Made by a program: the position numbers and the translations under genes. The notes beneath the pieces are model-generated. The model was not told the DNA's origin and did no database searches. It worked only from the letters and a program-made list of their open reading frames with translations. This document shows, piece by piece, positions 17,845 through 26,773 of a DNA stretch of 64,000 nucleotides. Within the stretch, counting starts at the first letter, position 1, and each line of letters begins with the position of its first letter. Origin of the DNA: Rhizobium sp. PDO1-076 (GTDB lineage: Bacteria; Pseudomonadota; Alphaproteobacteria; Rhizobiales; Rhizobiaceae); the NCBI RefSeq assembly GCF_000247475.1, contig NZ_AHZC01000419.1:28010-92009 (forward strand), given 5' to 3'.

Positions 17845-19201
17845 GGTTGTGACACATGATTGGCGAGGCCTTCTGCGCGTGACTGAAGACGATGATACCG
17901 GCGGCTGGCGCCGCGCGACGCGGCATGTTTTGTCCGGCTGGCCGTATATTGTCGCAGCACTTGCCGTTTCGCTTTCGGCCTATGGCGCCGGCGCAAAGCC
18001 CGGGTTCGCAGCGGCACTGTTCATCATGTTTTTCGCGCTCATCCTGCTGCGCCGTTCGCCGCCGGTCGAAGGCCGGATCGCGACCACGGGTTCGTCCGAG
18101 GTCGAGCCGCTGGCGTCCGATCCGTCTCCCCAGATCGCGGCCGTGATCGATGCTCTGGACTTGCCGATCTTTGTCATGGGACGTGAGGCCGACCTGCTGG
18201 CGCAGAACCGGGCGGCGGAAAAGGCCTTCGGTGCTTTGGCTGTGGGCGCGCATATTTCCGCCCGCTGGCGCTCGCCGGGCATTCTCGACATGGTCCGGGA
18301 AACCATCGCGACCGGTGAACCCAACCAGATCGAACATTCCGAGCGCTTGCCGTCCGAGCGCGTCTATGTTGTGCGCATCGCCCCCGTTTCGCTCCGGGAT
18401 CCGCCGGCCCAACCTGTCACGGTCCAGACTGGCGCCACTCAGACTGGTGAAGCAATGGACATGGCAGGCTATGCCCGGTTCTTCCTGCTGTCCTTCAAGG
18501 ATATTTCCGACCTTCGGCGTCTTGATCAGATGCGCAGCGACTTCGTCGCCAATGCCAGCCACGAACTGCGCACGCCGCTTGCCTCCCTGCGCGGCTTCAT
18601 CGAGACGATGCAGGGGCCGGCCAAAGACGACCTCAAGGCGAAGGAACGTTTCCTCTCGATCATGCTCGACCAGGCCAATCGTATGAGCCGTCTCGTCGAT
18701 GATCTGCTGTCTTTGTCGCGGCTCGAACTGAAGGCCCATCTTGCGCCCGATCGCATGGTCGATCTCGTGCCGGTGCTCGGCCATGTCCGGGATTCGCTGG
18801 CGCCGCTGGCAAGCGACTTGAATGTGGACATCCGGCTCCAGGTGCCCGACGGCAAAGTCGAGGTGCTGGGCGATCGGGACGAGCTGGTACAGGTGTTCGA
18901 AAACCTGATTGAGAATGCGTGCAAATATGGTCAGGACGGCCAGTTCATCGAAGTCACGGTTCGCCACGAAGCGGGAGGCTCCGCGGAAGTCAGTGTCCGG
19001 GACCATGGACCGGGCATCCCGGCAGAGCATGTTCCGCGACTGACCGAACGTTTCTACCGTGTCAGTGTCGAGGACAGTCGCTCGAAAAAGGGCACCGGCC
19101 TGGGTCTGGCTATCGTCAAGCATATCCTGACGCGCCACCGCGCCCGGCTGATCGTGAAGTCGGAATTGGGCAAGGGGACCGACTTTACCGTCCGCTTTTG
19201 A
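17834..19201 (+). CDS. phoR: Phosphate regulon sensor histidine kinase PhoR
   Basis: The 455-residue membrane kinase phosphorylates PhoB when phosphate is scarce. Two hydrophobic segments (about residues 36-50 and 54-70) form the membrane anchor. A PAS-like region follows (VIDALDLPIFVMGREADLLAQNRAAEKAFG), then HisKA with H243 (NASHELRTPLASLRG), and HATPase boxes ENLIENACKYG, DHGPGIP and GTGLGLAIVKHI. It heads the phoR-pstSCAB-phoU-phoB cluster. The start is uncertain: the ATG at 17834 lacks a ribosome-binding site and overlaps a Pho-box-like sequence; the GTG at 17879 has GAGG upstream and would remove 15 residues without touching any domain. Confidence 0.93.
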   Translation: MAIRVVTHDWRGLLRVTEDDDTGGWRRATRHVLSGWPYIVAALAVSLSAYGAGAKPGFAAALFIMFFALILLRRSPPVEGRIATTGSSEVEPLASDPSPQIAAVIDALDLPIFVMGREADLLAQNRAAEKAFGALAVGAHISARWRSPGILDMVRETIATGEPNQIEHSERLPSERVYVVRIAPVSLRDPPAQPVTVQTGATQTGEAMDMAGYARFFLLSFKDISDLRRLDQMRSDFVANASHELRTPLASLRGFIETMQGPAKDDLKAKERFLSIMLDQANRMSRLVDDLLSLSRLELKAHLAPDRMVDLVPVLGHVRDSLAPLASDLNVDIRLQVPDGKVEVLGDRDELVQVFENLIENACKYGQDGQFIEVTVRHEAGGSAEVSVRDHGPGIPAEHVPRLTERFYRVSVEDSRSKKGTGLGLAIVKHILTRHRARLIVKSELGKGTDFTVRF

Positions 19202-19236
19202 CATAAATCATCGGACTTTCAGCGATGCTCTGAGAA

Positions 19237-19264
19237 ATATCAAGCAATTTCAATTGCTTGATAT
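19237..19264. repeat. Perfect 13-bp inverted repeat upstream of pstS
   Basis: ATATCAAGCAATT and AATTGCTTGATAT are perfect complements separated by TC. There is no T run after it, so it does not look like a simple terminator of phoR. It abuts the Pho box and may bind a second regulator. Confidence 0.7.
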
Positions 19265-19290
19265 GTCACAAATGTTTCATCGAACTGACA
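19264..19290 (+). promoter_or_regulatory. Pho box of pstS
   Basis: TGTCACAAATG-TTTCATCGAAC forms two 11-bp repeats of the alphaproteobacterial Pho-box type, followed by a further TGACATAAA. It lies about 100 bp before the pstS start, where PhoB would activate transcription. Confidence 0.6.
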
Positions 19291-19386
19291 TAAAAGCAGT
19301 GGGCAAGAGCCGCTAAGACCGTCTTGCCGATCCTCGGAGAACGACGGTACGGCCGCAAAGACACACAAGCCCACCCTTGGGAGATT

Positions 19387-20415
19387 ATGATGAACACTCT
19401 GAAACTTTCCGTCGCGGCGCTGGTCGCCTCCGTTGCCTTCGCTGGCGCGGCTGCTGCTCGTGATCAGGTACAGGTTGCCGGCTCGTCGACTGTTCTGCCC
19501 TATGCAAAGATCGTTGCCGAAACCTTCGGCGAAACCTTCCCCAACTTCAAAACCCCGGTTGTTGAATCCGGCGGTTCTTCGGCTGGCCTCAAGGAATTCT
19601 GCAAGGGCGTAGGCCCTGAGACCATCGACATTGCCAATTCCTCGCGCAAGATCAAGGATTCGGAAGTCGAGGCCTGCAAGGCTGCCGGCGTCACCGAAAT
19701 CCAGGAAGTTCAGTTCGGTTACGACGGTATCGTCTTCGCAACCGACGCCGGCAATGCCGACCTGAAGCTCGTTCCGGCCGACCTCTACCAGGCTCTCGCC
19801 GCAGAAATCGTCGTTGACGGCAAGCTCGTTGCCAACCCTTACAAGAAGTGGTCGGAAGTCAACAAGGACCTGCCGGACGTCGCTATCGCTGCCTACATCC
19901 CGGGCGAAAAGCACGGCACCCGCGAAGTCTTTGAAGAAAAGGTCATGGCACACGGCTGCAAGGACACCGGCGCCCAGGACATCATCAAGACCCTGGTTGA
20001 CGAAAAGACCGCTCCGAAGAAGTGCATCGCAGTTCGCAAGGACGGCCTGGCTGTCGACATCGACGGCGACTACACCGAGACCCTCGCTCGTATCTCGGCC
20101 AACAAGGACGGCATCGGCGTATTCGGCCTCTCCTTCTACGAAAACAATGCTGACAAGCTGAAGGTTGCGACCGTCAATGGTATCGCTCCGTCGGTTGAAA
20201 CCGTCGCCAGCGGCGAGTATCCGGTTTCCCGTCCGCTGTTCTTCTACGTCAAGAAGGCTCACATGGGCGTTATCCCGGGCCTGAAGGAATACGTGGAGTT
20301 CTTCGTGTCCGACCAGATGGTTGGCCCGGACAGCCCGCTGGCTGCCTACGGCCTCGTTCCGGCTCCAGACGCCGAGCGCGAAGAGACCCGCACCAAGTTT
20401 GCCGGTGGCATGTAA
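19387..20415 (+). CDS. pstS: Phosphate ABC transporter substrate-binding protein
   Basis: The 342-residue periplasmic protein has a signal peptide (NTLKLSVAALVASVAFAGAAAA). It matches the PstS-like family with the phosphate-binding segments VAGSSTVLPYAKIVAE and ESGGSSAGLKEFCKG, and the IDIANSSRKIKDSE motif. A second ATG three bases on is equally possible; TTGGGAG precedes both. It is the first transport gene after phoR, behind a Pho box. A strong hairpin separates it from pstC, as expected where the binding protein is made in excess. Confidence 0.96.
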   Translation: MMNTLKLSVAALVASVAFAGAAAARDQVQVAGSSTVLPYAKIVAETFGETFPNFKTPVVESGGSSAGLKEFCKGVGPETIDIANSSRKIKDSEVEACKAAGVTEIQEVQFGYDGIVFATDAGNADLKLVPADLYQALAAEIVVDGKLVANPYKKWSEVNKDLPDVAIAAYIPGEKHGTREVFEEKVMAHGCKDTGAQDIIKTLVDEKTAPKKCIAVRKDGLAVDIDGDYTETLARISANKDGIGVFGLSFYENNADKLKVATVNGIAPSVETVASGEYPVSRPLFFYVKKAHMGVIPGLKEYVEFFVSDQMVGPDSPLAAYGLVPAPDAEREETRTKFAGGM

Positions 20416-20423
20416 TCAACACG

Positions 20424-20454
20424 TTTGGCGCGGCAGCAATGCCGCGCCAAATTT
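20424..20454 (+). terminator. Hairpin between pstS and pstC (attenuator or stabiliser)
   Basis: An 11-bp perfect stem TTTGGCGCGGC/GCCGCGCCAAA with loop AGCAAT is followed by only TTTC. It lies 9 bp after the pstS stop. The short T run suggests partial termination or protection of the pstS message from 3' decay. Confidence 0.7.
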
Positions 20455-20596
20455 CTGTTGGAGAGGCGGAAGCCTCTGTAACCCTCGCTGGCCTTTTCCG
20501 CCACCGTGCGACAAATACCGCCAGCTGTGACTTTGTGCAGCGCAGTTCATTTTGCTTGACTGGCTGTTCATGCCGGTCATGTCGGGGGAAGTTCCG

Positions 20597-22084
20597 ATGA
20601 GTACATCCATTCTTCTGCTGCTTGTTTTCGCCATTGGCGTCGTCGCCTATGTTCTGGCGTCTGCGCGAGCCAATGCGCTGGCAGGGGGCAAGCCATCCAA
20701 TTTGCATTCCCGCTACGGGTATCACGGTGCTTTTGCTGCAATCTGCGCCATCTTGCCGGCCATCCTGCTGATGGCGGTTTGGTCGCTGGCAACGCCGGCC
20801 TTTGTTGAAAATCGCGTGCGTGCGTCCTTCCCCGAAGAGGTGAAGGCAATGCCGGATGCAACGATCAACCTCAACTACGGCATGGTCTCGGCAATTGCCC
20901 GCGGCATGAGCGGTCTTGATGCTGAAGAGCGCAGCCGCCTCGTCGCCATGCCAGGTGCCGATGCCCGTGCGCTGCTCGCCGATCGCGGCGTTCCGCTGGC
21001 CGATGATCCGCAGCCCTACATGGTCAAGGCCGCCGTCGAGGTACTCGATCTGTCCGCAACCAACCGGCTGATCCTGACGATCGCGGCACTTGTGATTTCT
21101 GTGGCTGGTGCCTTTTTCGGCCTGCGCTCCGTTGCGCCGCGCTTTCGCGCCCGCAACCGCGTCGAAAGCATCATCCTGGCCTCGCTCGTCATGGCCTCGT
21201 CGATCGCCATCCTGACCACGGTCGGCATCGTTCTGTCGATGCTGACGGAGGCGACCCACTTCTTCCGCATGGTTCCGGCCTGGGAGTTCTTCTTCGGCAC
21301 GGTTTGGGATCCGCGCTTTGCCTCCGCCGGCACGTCGGATTCGTCCGGTCAGTTCGGCTTGATCCCGCTGCTGCTCGGCACGCTTTATATCGGCTTCGTC
21401 GCCATGCTTTTTGCCGTGCCGATTGGCCTGTTCTCGGCCATCTACATGGCCGAATATGCTTCGCCACGGTTGCGCTCGATCGCCAAGCCGCTGCTCGAGG
21501 TCCTGGCCGGTATTCCGACCATCGTCTACGGCTTCTTTGCCTTGACCTCGGTCGGTCCGTTCCTGCGAGACATTTCGGCCCAGATCAACGGCATCGCGAC
21601 GGGCGATTTCGTCAATTTCATCCAGGCGCAGTCCGTGCTTACCGCCGGCTTCGTCATGGGCATCATGCTGATCCCCTATGTATCGTCTCTGTCGGACGAC
21701 ATCATCACGGCTGTGCCGCGCTCGCTGCGTGACGGCTCGCTCGGCCTTGGCGCCACGCGCTCCGAAACCGTCAAGCGCGTCATCCTGCCGGCAGCACTTC
21801 CGGGCATTGTCGGCGCGCTGCTGATGACTGCCTCGCGCGCCATCGGTGAAACCATGATCGTCGTGCTGGCCGCCGGTGTTGCCGCCCGCATGCAGCTCAA
21901 CCCTTTCGAGCCGATGACCACCGTGACCGTCAAGATCGTCAACCAGCTGACCGGCGACCTTGAGTTTACCTCGCCGCAGACGCTCGTTGCCTTCGCGCTT
22001 GGCATCACTCTGTTTGCCATCACGCTTTGCCTCAACATCTATGCACTCTACATAGTGCGCAAATACCGGGAGCAGTACGAATGA
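20597..22084 (+). CDS. pstC: Phosphate ABC transporter permease PstC
   Basis: The 495-residue inner-membrane protein is the long alphaproteobacterial form with an N-terminal extension (two TM helices and a periplasmic region) before the six-helix permease core. The permease motif that contacts PstB is seen in SLRDGSLGLGATRSETVKRVILPAALPGIVGALL, read as the EAA-type loop. The ATG at 20597 follows GGGGGAAG; the ORF upstream of it is not needed. Its stop overlaps the pstA start (ATGA), implying translational coupling. Confidence 0.95.
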   Translation: MSTSILLLLVFAIGVVAYVLASARANALAGGKPSNLHSRYGYHGAFAAICAILPAILLMAVWSLATPAFVENRVRASFPEEVKAMPDATINLNYGMVSAIARGMSGLDAEERSRLVAMPGADARALLADRGVPLADDPQPYMVKAAVEVLDLSATNRLILTIAALVISVAGAFFGLRSVAPRFRARNRVESIILASLVMASSIAILTTVGIVLSMLTEATHFFRMVPAWEFFFGTVWDPRFASAGTSDSSGQFGLIPLLLGTLYIGFVAMLFAVPIGLFSAIYMAEYASPRLRSIAKPLLEVLAGIPTIVYGFFALTSVGPFLRDISAQINGIATGDFVNFIQAQSVLTAGFVMGIMLIPYVSSLSDDIITAVPRSLRDGSLGLGATRSETVKRVILPAALPGIVGALLMTASRAIGETMIVVLAAGVAARMQLNPFEPMTTVTVKIVNQLTGDLEFTSPQTLVAFALGITLFAITLCLNIYALYIVRKYREQYE

Positions 22085-23400
22085 GCCAGGTCGTTTCTGC
22101 CACAACGACGGCCCCAGCCGGTGCCGCCACGCGCCGCGACATCGGGGTCAAGCGCCGCTACGCCGCTGAACGACGCTTCCGTGCCTATGGCATTGCCGCG
22201 ATCTCCTTCGGCCTGCTTTTCCTCTTTGTTTTGCTGAATTCCGTTGTGTCCAAGGGCTACACGGCCTTCCAGCAGACCATGATCACTGTTCCGATCGAGT
22301 TCAGCGAAAAGGTCATCGATCCGACCGGCAAGCGCGCTGAAAACCCGAATATCCTCGTGATGGCCAATTATCCGGTCCTCGCACGCGATGCGGTGGCCAA
22401 GGTCCTAGGCGTCGATGTCAAGAATCGTGCCGCGGCCCGTCAGGTCAGCGAACTGCTGTCAGACAGCATCCGCGTCCAGCTGCGCGATATCGTCCAGGCC
22501 AATCCTTCGGTGATCGGCAATACGGTGAATGTCACCCTCTTGGCACACGGCAATGTCGACAGCGCCTTCAAGGGCCAGATCGATCTGTCGGTTGCAGAGA
22601 GCAACCGCAAGATCTCCGACCAGCAACTGACCTGGATCAACACGCTGGCCGATAGTGGCGCCCTGTCGAAGCACTTCAACACGGGTATCTTCATCAACGG
22701 TGCTTCGAGCAGGCCGGAAGCTGCCGGCGTCGGTGTCGCCCTGATCGGCTCGGCCTACATGATGCTCATCGTGCTGGTTCTGTCGCTGCCGATCGGTGTC
22801 GCCGCCTCGATCTATCTCGAGGAGTTTGCCCCGAAGAACCGCTTCACGGACCTTATCGAGGTAAACATCAACAACCTCGCCGCGGTTCCGTCGATCGTCT
22901 ACGGTCTGCTGGGTCTGGCCGTGTTCATCAATTTCGGCGGCTTCCCGCGCTCGGCCTCGATTGTCGGCGGCCTGGTGCTCACCCTGATGACTCTGCCGAC
23001 GATCATCATCGCGACCCGTGCGGCGCTGAAAGCCGTGCCGCCATCGATCCGTGCGGCCGCGCTCGGGCTGGGGGCATCGAAGATGCAGACCGTGTTCCAC
23101 CACGTCCTGCCGCTTGCCATGCCTGGCATCCTGACTGGCACGATCATCGGTCTGGCCCATGCGCTGGGCGAAACTGCCCCACTGCTGCTGATCGGCATGG
23201 TCGCCTTCGTCGCCGATTATCCGACCACGCCGATGGATCCGGCAACGGCACTTCCGGTGCAGATCTACATGTGGGCCAATGAAGCCGAGCGGGCTTTTGT
23301 CGAGCGGACATCGGGAGCTATCATGATCCTGTTGATGTTCCTTCTCGTCATGAATGTGGGTGCAATTCTGTTGCGACGTCGTTTCGAGCGGCGCTGGTAG
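22081..23400 (+). CDS. pstA: Phosphate ABC transporter permease PstA
   Basis: The 439-residue permease has an N-terminal cytoplasmic segment, one TM helix near residues 40-60, a large periplasmic insertion (to about residue 220), then a permease core with the motif region [25 protein letters not shown]. As with PstC this is the extended alphaproteobacterial form. The ATG at 22081 overlaps the pstC stop codon. It works with PstC, PstB and PstS in high-affinity phosphate import. Confidence 0.95.
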   Translation: MSQVVSATTTAPAGAATRRDIGVKRRYAAERRFRAYGIAAISFGLLFLFVLLNSVVSKGYTAFQQTMITVPIEFSEKVIDPTGKRAENPNILVMANYPVLARDAVAKVLGVDVKNRAAARQVSELLSDSIRVQLRDIVQANPSVIGNTVNVTLLAHGNVDSAFKGQIDLSVAESNRKISDQQLTWINTLADSGALSKHFNTGIFINGASSRPEAAGVGVALIGSAYMMLIVLVLSLPIGVAASIYLEEFAPKNRFTDLIEVNINNLAAVPSIVYGLLGLAVFINFGGFPRSASIVGGLVLTLMTLPTIIIATRAALKAVPPSIRAAALGLGASKMQTVFHHVLPLAMPGILTGTIIGLAHALGETAPLLLIGMVAFVADYPTTPMDPATALPVQIYMWANEAERAFVERTSGAIMILLMFLLVMNVGAILLRRRFERRW

Positions 23401-23413
23401 AGGGAGTAGGGAC

Positions 23414-24229
23414 ATGAACATGATGTCGGAAGCAGCTGTTGAGAAAGCGCTGGAACAGAAGATGACTGAAGCGAACTACAAGATGATGGGCAAGGACGTG
23501 TCGGTTTACTACGGCGAGAAGCGCGCGCTTTTCGACGTGAACCTGAACGTCCGAGAAAACACGGTGACCGCGCTGATCGGCCCTTCGGGTTGCGGCAAGT
23601 CGACCTTCCTTCGCACGCTTAACCGCATGAACGATACGATCGACGGTTGCCGCGTTACGGGCAAGATCACACTCGACAGCACGGATATCTACGATCCGTC
23701 GATCGACGTTGTCGAACTGCGTGCGCGCGTCGGCATGGTATTCCAGAAGCCGAACCCGTTCCCGAAGTCGATCTATGAAAACGTCTCCTATGGTCCGCGC
23801 ATTCACGGCCTCGCCAAGAACAAGGCCGATCTCGATGTCATCGTCGAACAGAGCCTTCAGAAAGCTGGTTTGTGGAATGAAGTGAAGGATCGCTTGCTTG
23901 AATCCGGCACGGGTCTGTCCGGTGGCCAGCAGCAGCGCCTGTGCATTGCCCGCGCGATCGCGGTCAGTCCGGAAGTGATCCTGATGGACGAGCCCTGTTC
24001 TGCGCTCGATCCGATCGCGACCGCAAAGATCGAGGAATTGATCCACGAACTGCGCACCAATTTCACCATCGTCATCGTCACCCACTCGATGCAGCAGGCC
24101 GCCCGCGTTTCCCAGCGCACGGCCATGTTCCATCTCGGCCTGCTGGTCGAGGAAAACGACACGGACAAGATGTTCACCAATCCGGATGACCAGCGCACCC
24201 AGGACTACATCATGGGTCGCTTCGGCTGA
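23414..24229 (+). CDS. pstB: Phosphate ABC transporter ATP-binding protein PstB
   Basis: The 271-residue ATPase has Walker [10 protein letters not shown] at residues 56-64, the Q-loop [19 protein letters not shown], the ABC signature LSGGQQQR, Walker [13 protein letters not shown] and the switch histidine in [10 protein letters not shown]. The phosphate-specific CSALDP and PNPFPKS features mark it as PstB. GGGAGTAGG precedes the ATG at 23414, 13 bp after pstA. Confidence 0.97.
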   Translation: MNMMSEAAVEKALEQKMTEANYKMMGKDVSVYYGEKRALFDVNLNVRENTVTALIGPSGCGKSTFLRTLNRMNDTIDGCRVTGKITLDSTDIYDPSIDVVELRARVGMVFQKPNPFPKSIYENVSYGPRIHGLAKNKADLDVIVEQSLQKAGLWNEVKDRLLESGTGLSGGQQQRLCIARAIAVSPEVILMDEPCSALDPIATAKIEELIHELRTNFTIVIVTHSMQQAARVSQRTAMFHLGLLVEENDTDKMFTNPDDQRTQDYIMGRFG

Positions 24230-24276
24230 GGCGCCCCGCGCACGCTTCGTCTCAATCCAATTCAAGGAATGCGTTT

Positions 24277-24990
24277 ATGGCTTCTTCCCACATCTACTCG
24301 GCCTTTGACGAGGAACTGAAATACCTGATGCGCCGCATCTCGGAAATGGGTGGTATGGCAGAACAGATGGTCGCTGAAAGCGTCCGCGCTCTGGTCAACA
24401 CCGACGGCGCTCTGGCCCAGAAGGTCATCTCCGACGACGTCGTCATGGATGCGACCGAGCGCGAAATCGGCGACAAGGCGATAGTCATGATCGCGCGTCG
24501 CCAGCCGATGGCAGCCGATCTTCGCGAAATCATCGGCGCGTTGCGCATCGCCAGCGATCTGGAACGCGTCGGCGACCTCGGCAAGAGCAATTGCAAGCGC
24601 GTCATGGCGGTCCAGAGCTCGGGCATCCCGCGCAAGCTCGCCCGTGGCATCGAGCATCTGTCGGATCTTGCACTTGCCCAGCTCAAGGAAGTGCTCGACG
24701 TCTACACCACCCGTTCGGCGGAAAAGGCGAAATCCATTCGCGATCGCGATGAAGAGATCGACTCCATGTACACCTCGCTGTTCCGCGAGCTGCTGACCTA
24801 CATGATGGAGGATCCGCGCAACATCACCAGCTGCACGCATCTGCTCTTCTGCGCCAAGAACATCGAGCGCATCGGCGACCACGCGACCAATATCGCCGAA
24901 ACGATCTACTACATGACGACCGGTGCCCAGCCCGAGGGCGAGCGTCCAAAGGAAGACCTCACGTCCTCCGTCGGCGCGATCAATGAGTAA
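24277..24990 (+). CDS. phoU: Phosphate-signalling regulator PhoU
   Basis: The 237-residue protein is made of two three-helix PhoU repeats. Metal-binding type segments are visible in each half (ASDLERVGDLGKSNCKR and CAKNIERIGDHATNIAE). PhoU links Pst transport activity to PhoR and keeps the Pho response off in high phosphate. The gene follows pstB by 47 bp and is followed by phoB 27 bp later. Confidence 0.97.
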   Translation: MASSHIYSAFDEELKYLMRRISEMGGMAEQMVAESVRALVNTDGALAQKVISDDVVMDATEREIGDKAIVMIARRQPMAADLREIIGALRIASDLERVGDLGKSNCKRVMAVQSSGIPRKLARGIEHLSDLALAQLKEVLDVYTTRSAEKAKSIRDRDEEIDSMYTSLFRELLTYMMEDPRNITSCTHLLFCAKNIERIGDHATNIAETIYYMTTGAQPEGERPKEDLTSSVGAINE

Positions 24991-25017
24991 GCCGTCACTA
25001 ACGGGGTTTTGCCTTTC

Positions 25018-25701
25018 ATGTTGCCGAAAATAGCTGTCGTAGAGGATGAGGAGGCGCTCAGCGTCCTCCTCCGCTACAATCTCGAGGCCGAAGGCTACGA
25101 GGTCGAGACGATCCTGCGTGGGGATGAAGCCGAGCTTCGCCTGCAGGAGCGTGTGCCGGATCTGTTGATCCTGGACTGGATGCTGCCGGGCGTTTCCGGC
25201 ATCGAGCTCTGCCGTCGCCTGCGGGTGCGCCCGGAAACCGAGCGTCTGCCGATCATCATGCTGACGGCCAGGGGTGAAGAAAGCGAACGCGTTCGAGGGC
25301 TCGCTACCGGCGCTGACGATTATGTCGTCAAGCCGTTTTCGACGCCCGAACTGATGGCGCGCGTTAAGGCCATGCTGCGCCGTGCCAAGCCCGAGGTTCT
25401 GTCCAGTGTGCTGCGCTGCGGCGATATCGAGCTGGATCGCGAGACCCATCGGGTCCATCGCAAGAGCCGCGAAGTGCGTCTCGGCCCGACGGAATTCCGG
25501 TTGCTGGAATTCCTGATGGCCTCGCCCAGCCGCGTCTTTTCCCGCTCGCAATTGCTGGACGGCGTCTGGGGCCATGACATCTATGTCGACGAACGCACGG
25601 TCGATGTGCATGTCGGTCGCCTGCGCAAGGCACTGAACTTCTCCAACATGCAGGATGTCATCCGCACCGTCCGCGGCGCGGGTTATTCAATGGAAGTCTG
25701 A
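25018..25701 (+). CDS. phoB: Phosphate regulon response regulator PhoB
   Basis: The 227-residue OmpR-type regulator has a receiver with phospho-acceptor D53 (LLILDWMLPG), T and K of the switch (MLTARGEE, VVKPFSTPEL), and a C-terminal winged helix (LGPTEFRLLEFLM, ERTVDVHVGRLRKAL, IRTVRGAGYSM). I use the ATG at 25018; a TTG nine bases earlier is less likely. Activated by PhoR, it should bind the Pho box before pstS. A strong bidirectional terminator follows. Confidence 0.96.
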   Translation: MLPKIAVVEDEEALSVLLRYNLEAEGYEVETILRGDEAELRLQERVPDLLILDWMLPGVSGIELCRRLRVRPETERLPIIMLTARGEESERVRGLATGADDYVVKPFSTPELMARVKAMLRRAKPEVLSSVLRCGDIELDRETHRVHRKSREVRLGPTEFRLLEFLMASPSRVFSRSQLLDGVWGHDIYVDERTVDVHVGRLRKALNFSNMQDVIRTVRGAGYSMEV

Positions 25702-25730
25702 GCATTTCGCCACCGGTATCCAGGCAATAA

Positions 25731-25757
25731 AAAACGGGCTCGAAAGCCCGTTTTTTT
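25731..25757 (+). terminator. Bidirectional terminator between phoB and gcrA
   Basis: AAAACGGGCT-cgaa-AGCCCGTTTT is followed by a run of T on the plus strand and preceded by a run of A, so it can stop both convergent genes phoB and gcrA. Confidence 0.9.
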
Positions 25758-25802
25758 ATGTCTGGTCTTTGGGTTCGGCGCTCCGCCGTCAGCCGTTTGC
25801 CC

Positions 25803-26336
25803 TCAGCGGGCTGCCCTGCGACGTTCGCTTACCGGCTGGTAGGCCATCTTGGCATGATAGCCGCAATACGGCGACGCATCGTTGATTTCGCAACCGCAGA
25901 AGTGGAAGTCATCCTTCATCGGGTCGCCGATCGGCCACTTGCATGTGCGCTCGGTCAGTTCGGTCAATGCCAGGCGACGCGAAATGGGGACCACGACATT
26001 CGACGGACGCGAAACTTCGGCTTCCTCGAAGATATCGACTTCGATCTCTTCCTTCAGCATGTTGCCGCCGGCCGCGCGGGTCACGGTACGGGTGGTTGTC
26101 GCGGTACGGCCCTGGAACGTGGTCGGGCGCTGTGTAGCCGGTGCCGGGCGCTTGGCCGGGCGGGCTGCCGAGGTGCTGCCGCCTGCCTTGGCGCGGCCCG
26201 GCAGGTTCAGCCGGTGTACCTTGCCGATGACGGCATTGCGGCTGACGCCGCCCAATTGCGCTGCGATCTGGCTCGCGCTCAGGCCTTCGGCCCAGAGGCG
26301 CTTTAGTCTCTCGACGCGTTCATCAGTCCAATTCAT
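25803..26336 (-). CDS. gcrA: Cell-cycle transcription regulator GcrA
   Basis: The 177-residue protein begins with the GcrA helix-turn-helix domain (MNWTDERVERLKRLWAEGLSASQIAAQLG...SRNAVIGKVHRLNL), followed by a low-complexity linker rich in Ala/Pro/Thr, and the conserved cysteine-containing C-terminus (CKWPIGDP, CGCEI, YCGYHAKMAYQP) that contacts sigma70. In Caulobacter GcrA reads N6-methylated GANTC sites to drive S-phase genes. A cluster of GANTC sites lies upstream, which fits methylation-dependent control of itself or a nearby promoter. Confidence 0.96.
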   Translation of the reverse strand: MNWTDERVERLKRLWAEGLSASQIAAQLGGVSRNAVIGKVHRLNLPGRAKAGGSTSAARPAKRPAPATQRPTTFQGRTATTTRTVTRAAGGNMLKEEIEVDIFEEAEVSRPSNVVVPISRRLALTELTERTCKWPIGDPMKDDFHFCGCEINDASPYCGYHAKMAYQPVSERRRAAR

Positions 26337-26371
26337 GCCGTATTTCTCCGCCGCTCGCGTGTATGATGGCA

Positions 26372-26559
26372 GAATCCCTCACCGTTGCTTCGAACGAATT
26401 CGAAACAAAAACCGCCTCGTTACTGTCGGTGACTATTTCCGCCGCATTGCTCAATTTATTGAATGTTAACCTACTGGTCGGGTGACTCTGTGACAAGAGT
26501 CGCGGGAATCATCTCGAATCGATTTCGCGGTTTTCCCCAACTTGCTTCCCGAGTGAGTC
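26372..26559. promoter_or_regulatory. Cluster of six GANTC (CcrM) sites upstream of gcrA
   Basis: GANTC sites occur at 26372, 26484, 26497, 26506, 26516 and 26555. Five fall within 76 bp, far above chance for a 4-base-specified site. They lie in the 437-bp gap between gcrA and argD, where methylation-sensitive promoters would be expected. Confidence 0.6.
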
Positions 26560-26649
26560 AAGTCTGCAACACTCCCAAACCGCGTCTGCGGCATGACGTC
26601 CGGTGCTCGCCGCAATCACTTGCAGACCCTCATTTTCCTGTAAGTTTCG

Positions 26650-26678
26650 TTGACATTGCAGGGTTAAATGGGGATAGT
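26650..26678 (+). promoter_or_regulatory. Probable sigma70 promoter of argD
   Basis: TTGACA at 26650-26655 is separated by 17 bp from GATAGT at 26673-26678. It is about 95 bp upstream of the argD start and places the transcript start next to the following hairpin. Confidence 0.5.
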
Positions 26679-26686
26679 GCGTCCGC

Positions 26687-26715
26687 CGCCGCAAGGCGGC
26701 ATTTTTAATTTTTGA
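26687..26715 (+). terminator. Hairpin with T-rich tail in the argD leader
   Basis: The stem GCCGCC/GGCGGC with GCAA loop is followed by ATTTTTAATTTTT. By form it is an intrinsic terminator. It lies at the expected 5' end of the argD transcript, so either it ends a transcript that begins further upstream or it is a 5' mRNA hairpin. Confidence 0.6.
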
Positions 26716-26773
26716 CCTGCCCACAGGCGTCTCCGCTGCCGCTGGACGCCGCCAATCAAGGATGACCAACGCC

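Noticed and set aside
20270..22105. A 611-codon minus-strand frame opposite pstS/pstC
   Set aside because: Antisense shadow; its composition (Gln/Asp/Arg-rich) comes from reading GC-rich membrane-protein codons backwards.
26463..26708. A small coding gene between gcrA and argD
   Set aside because: The frame has no ribosome-binding site or recognisable protein features and overlaps the GANTC cluster, the argD promoter and the leader hairpin.
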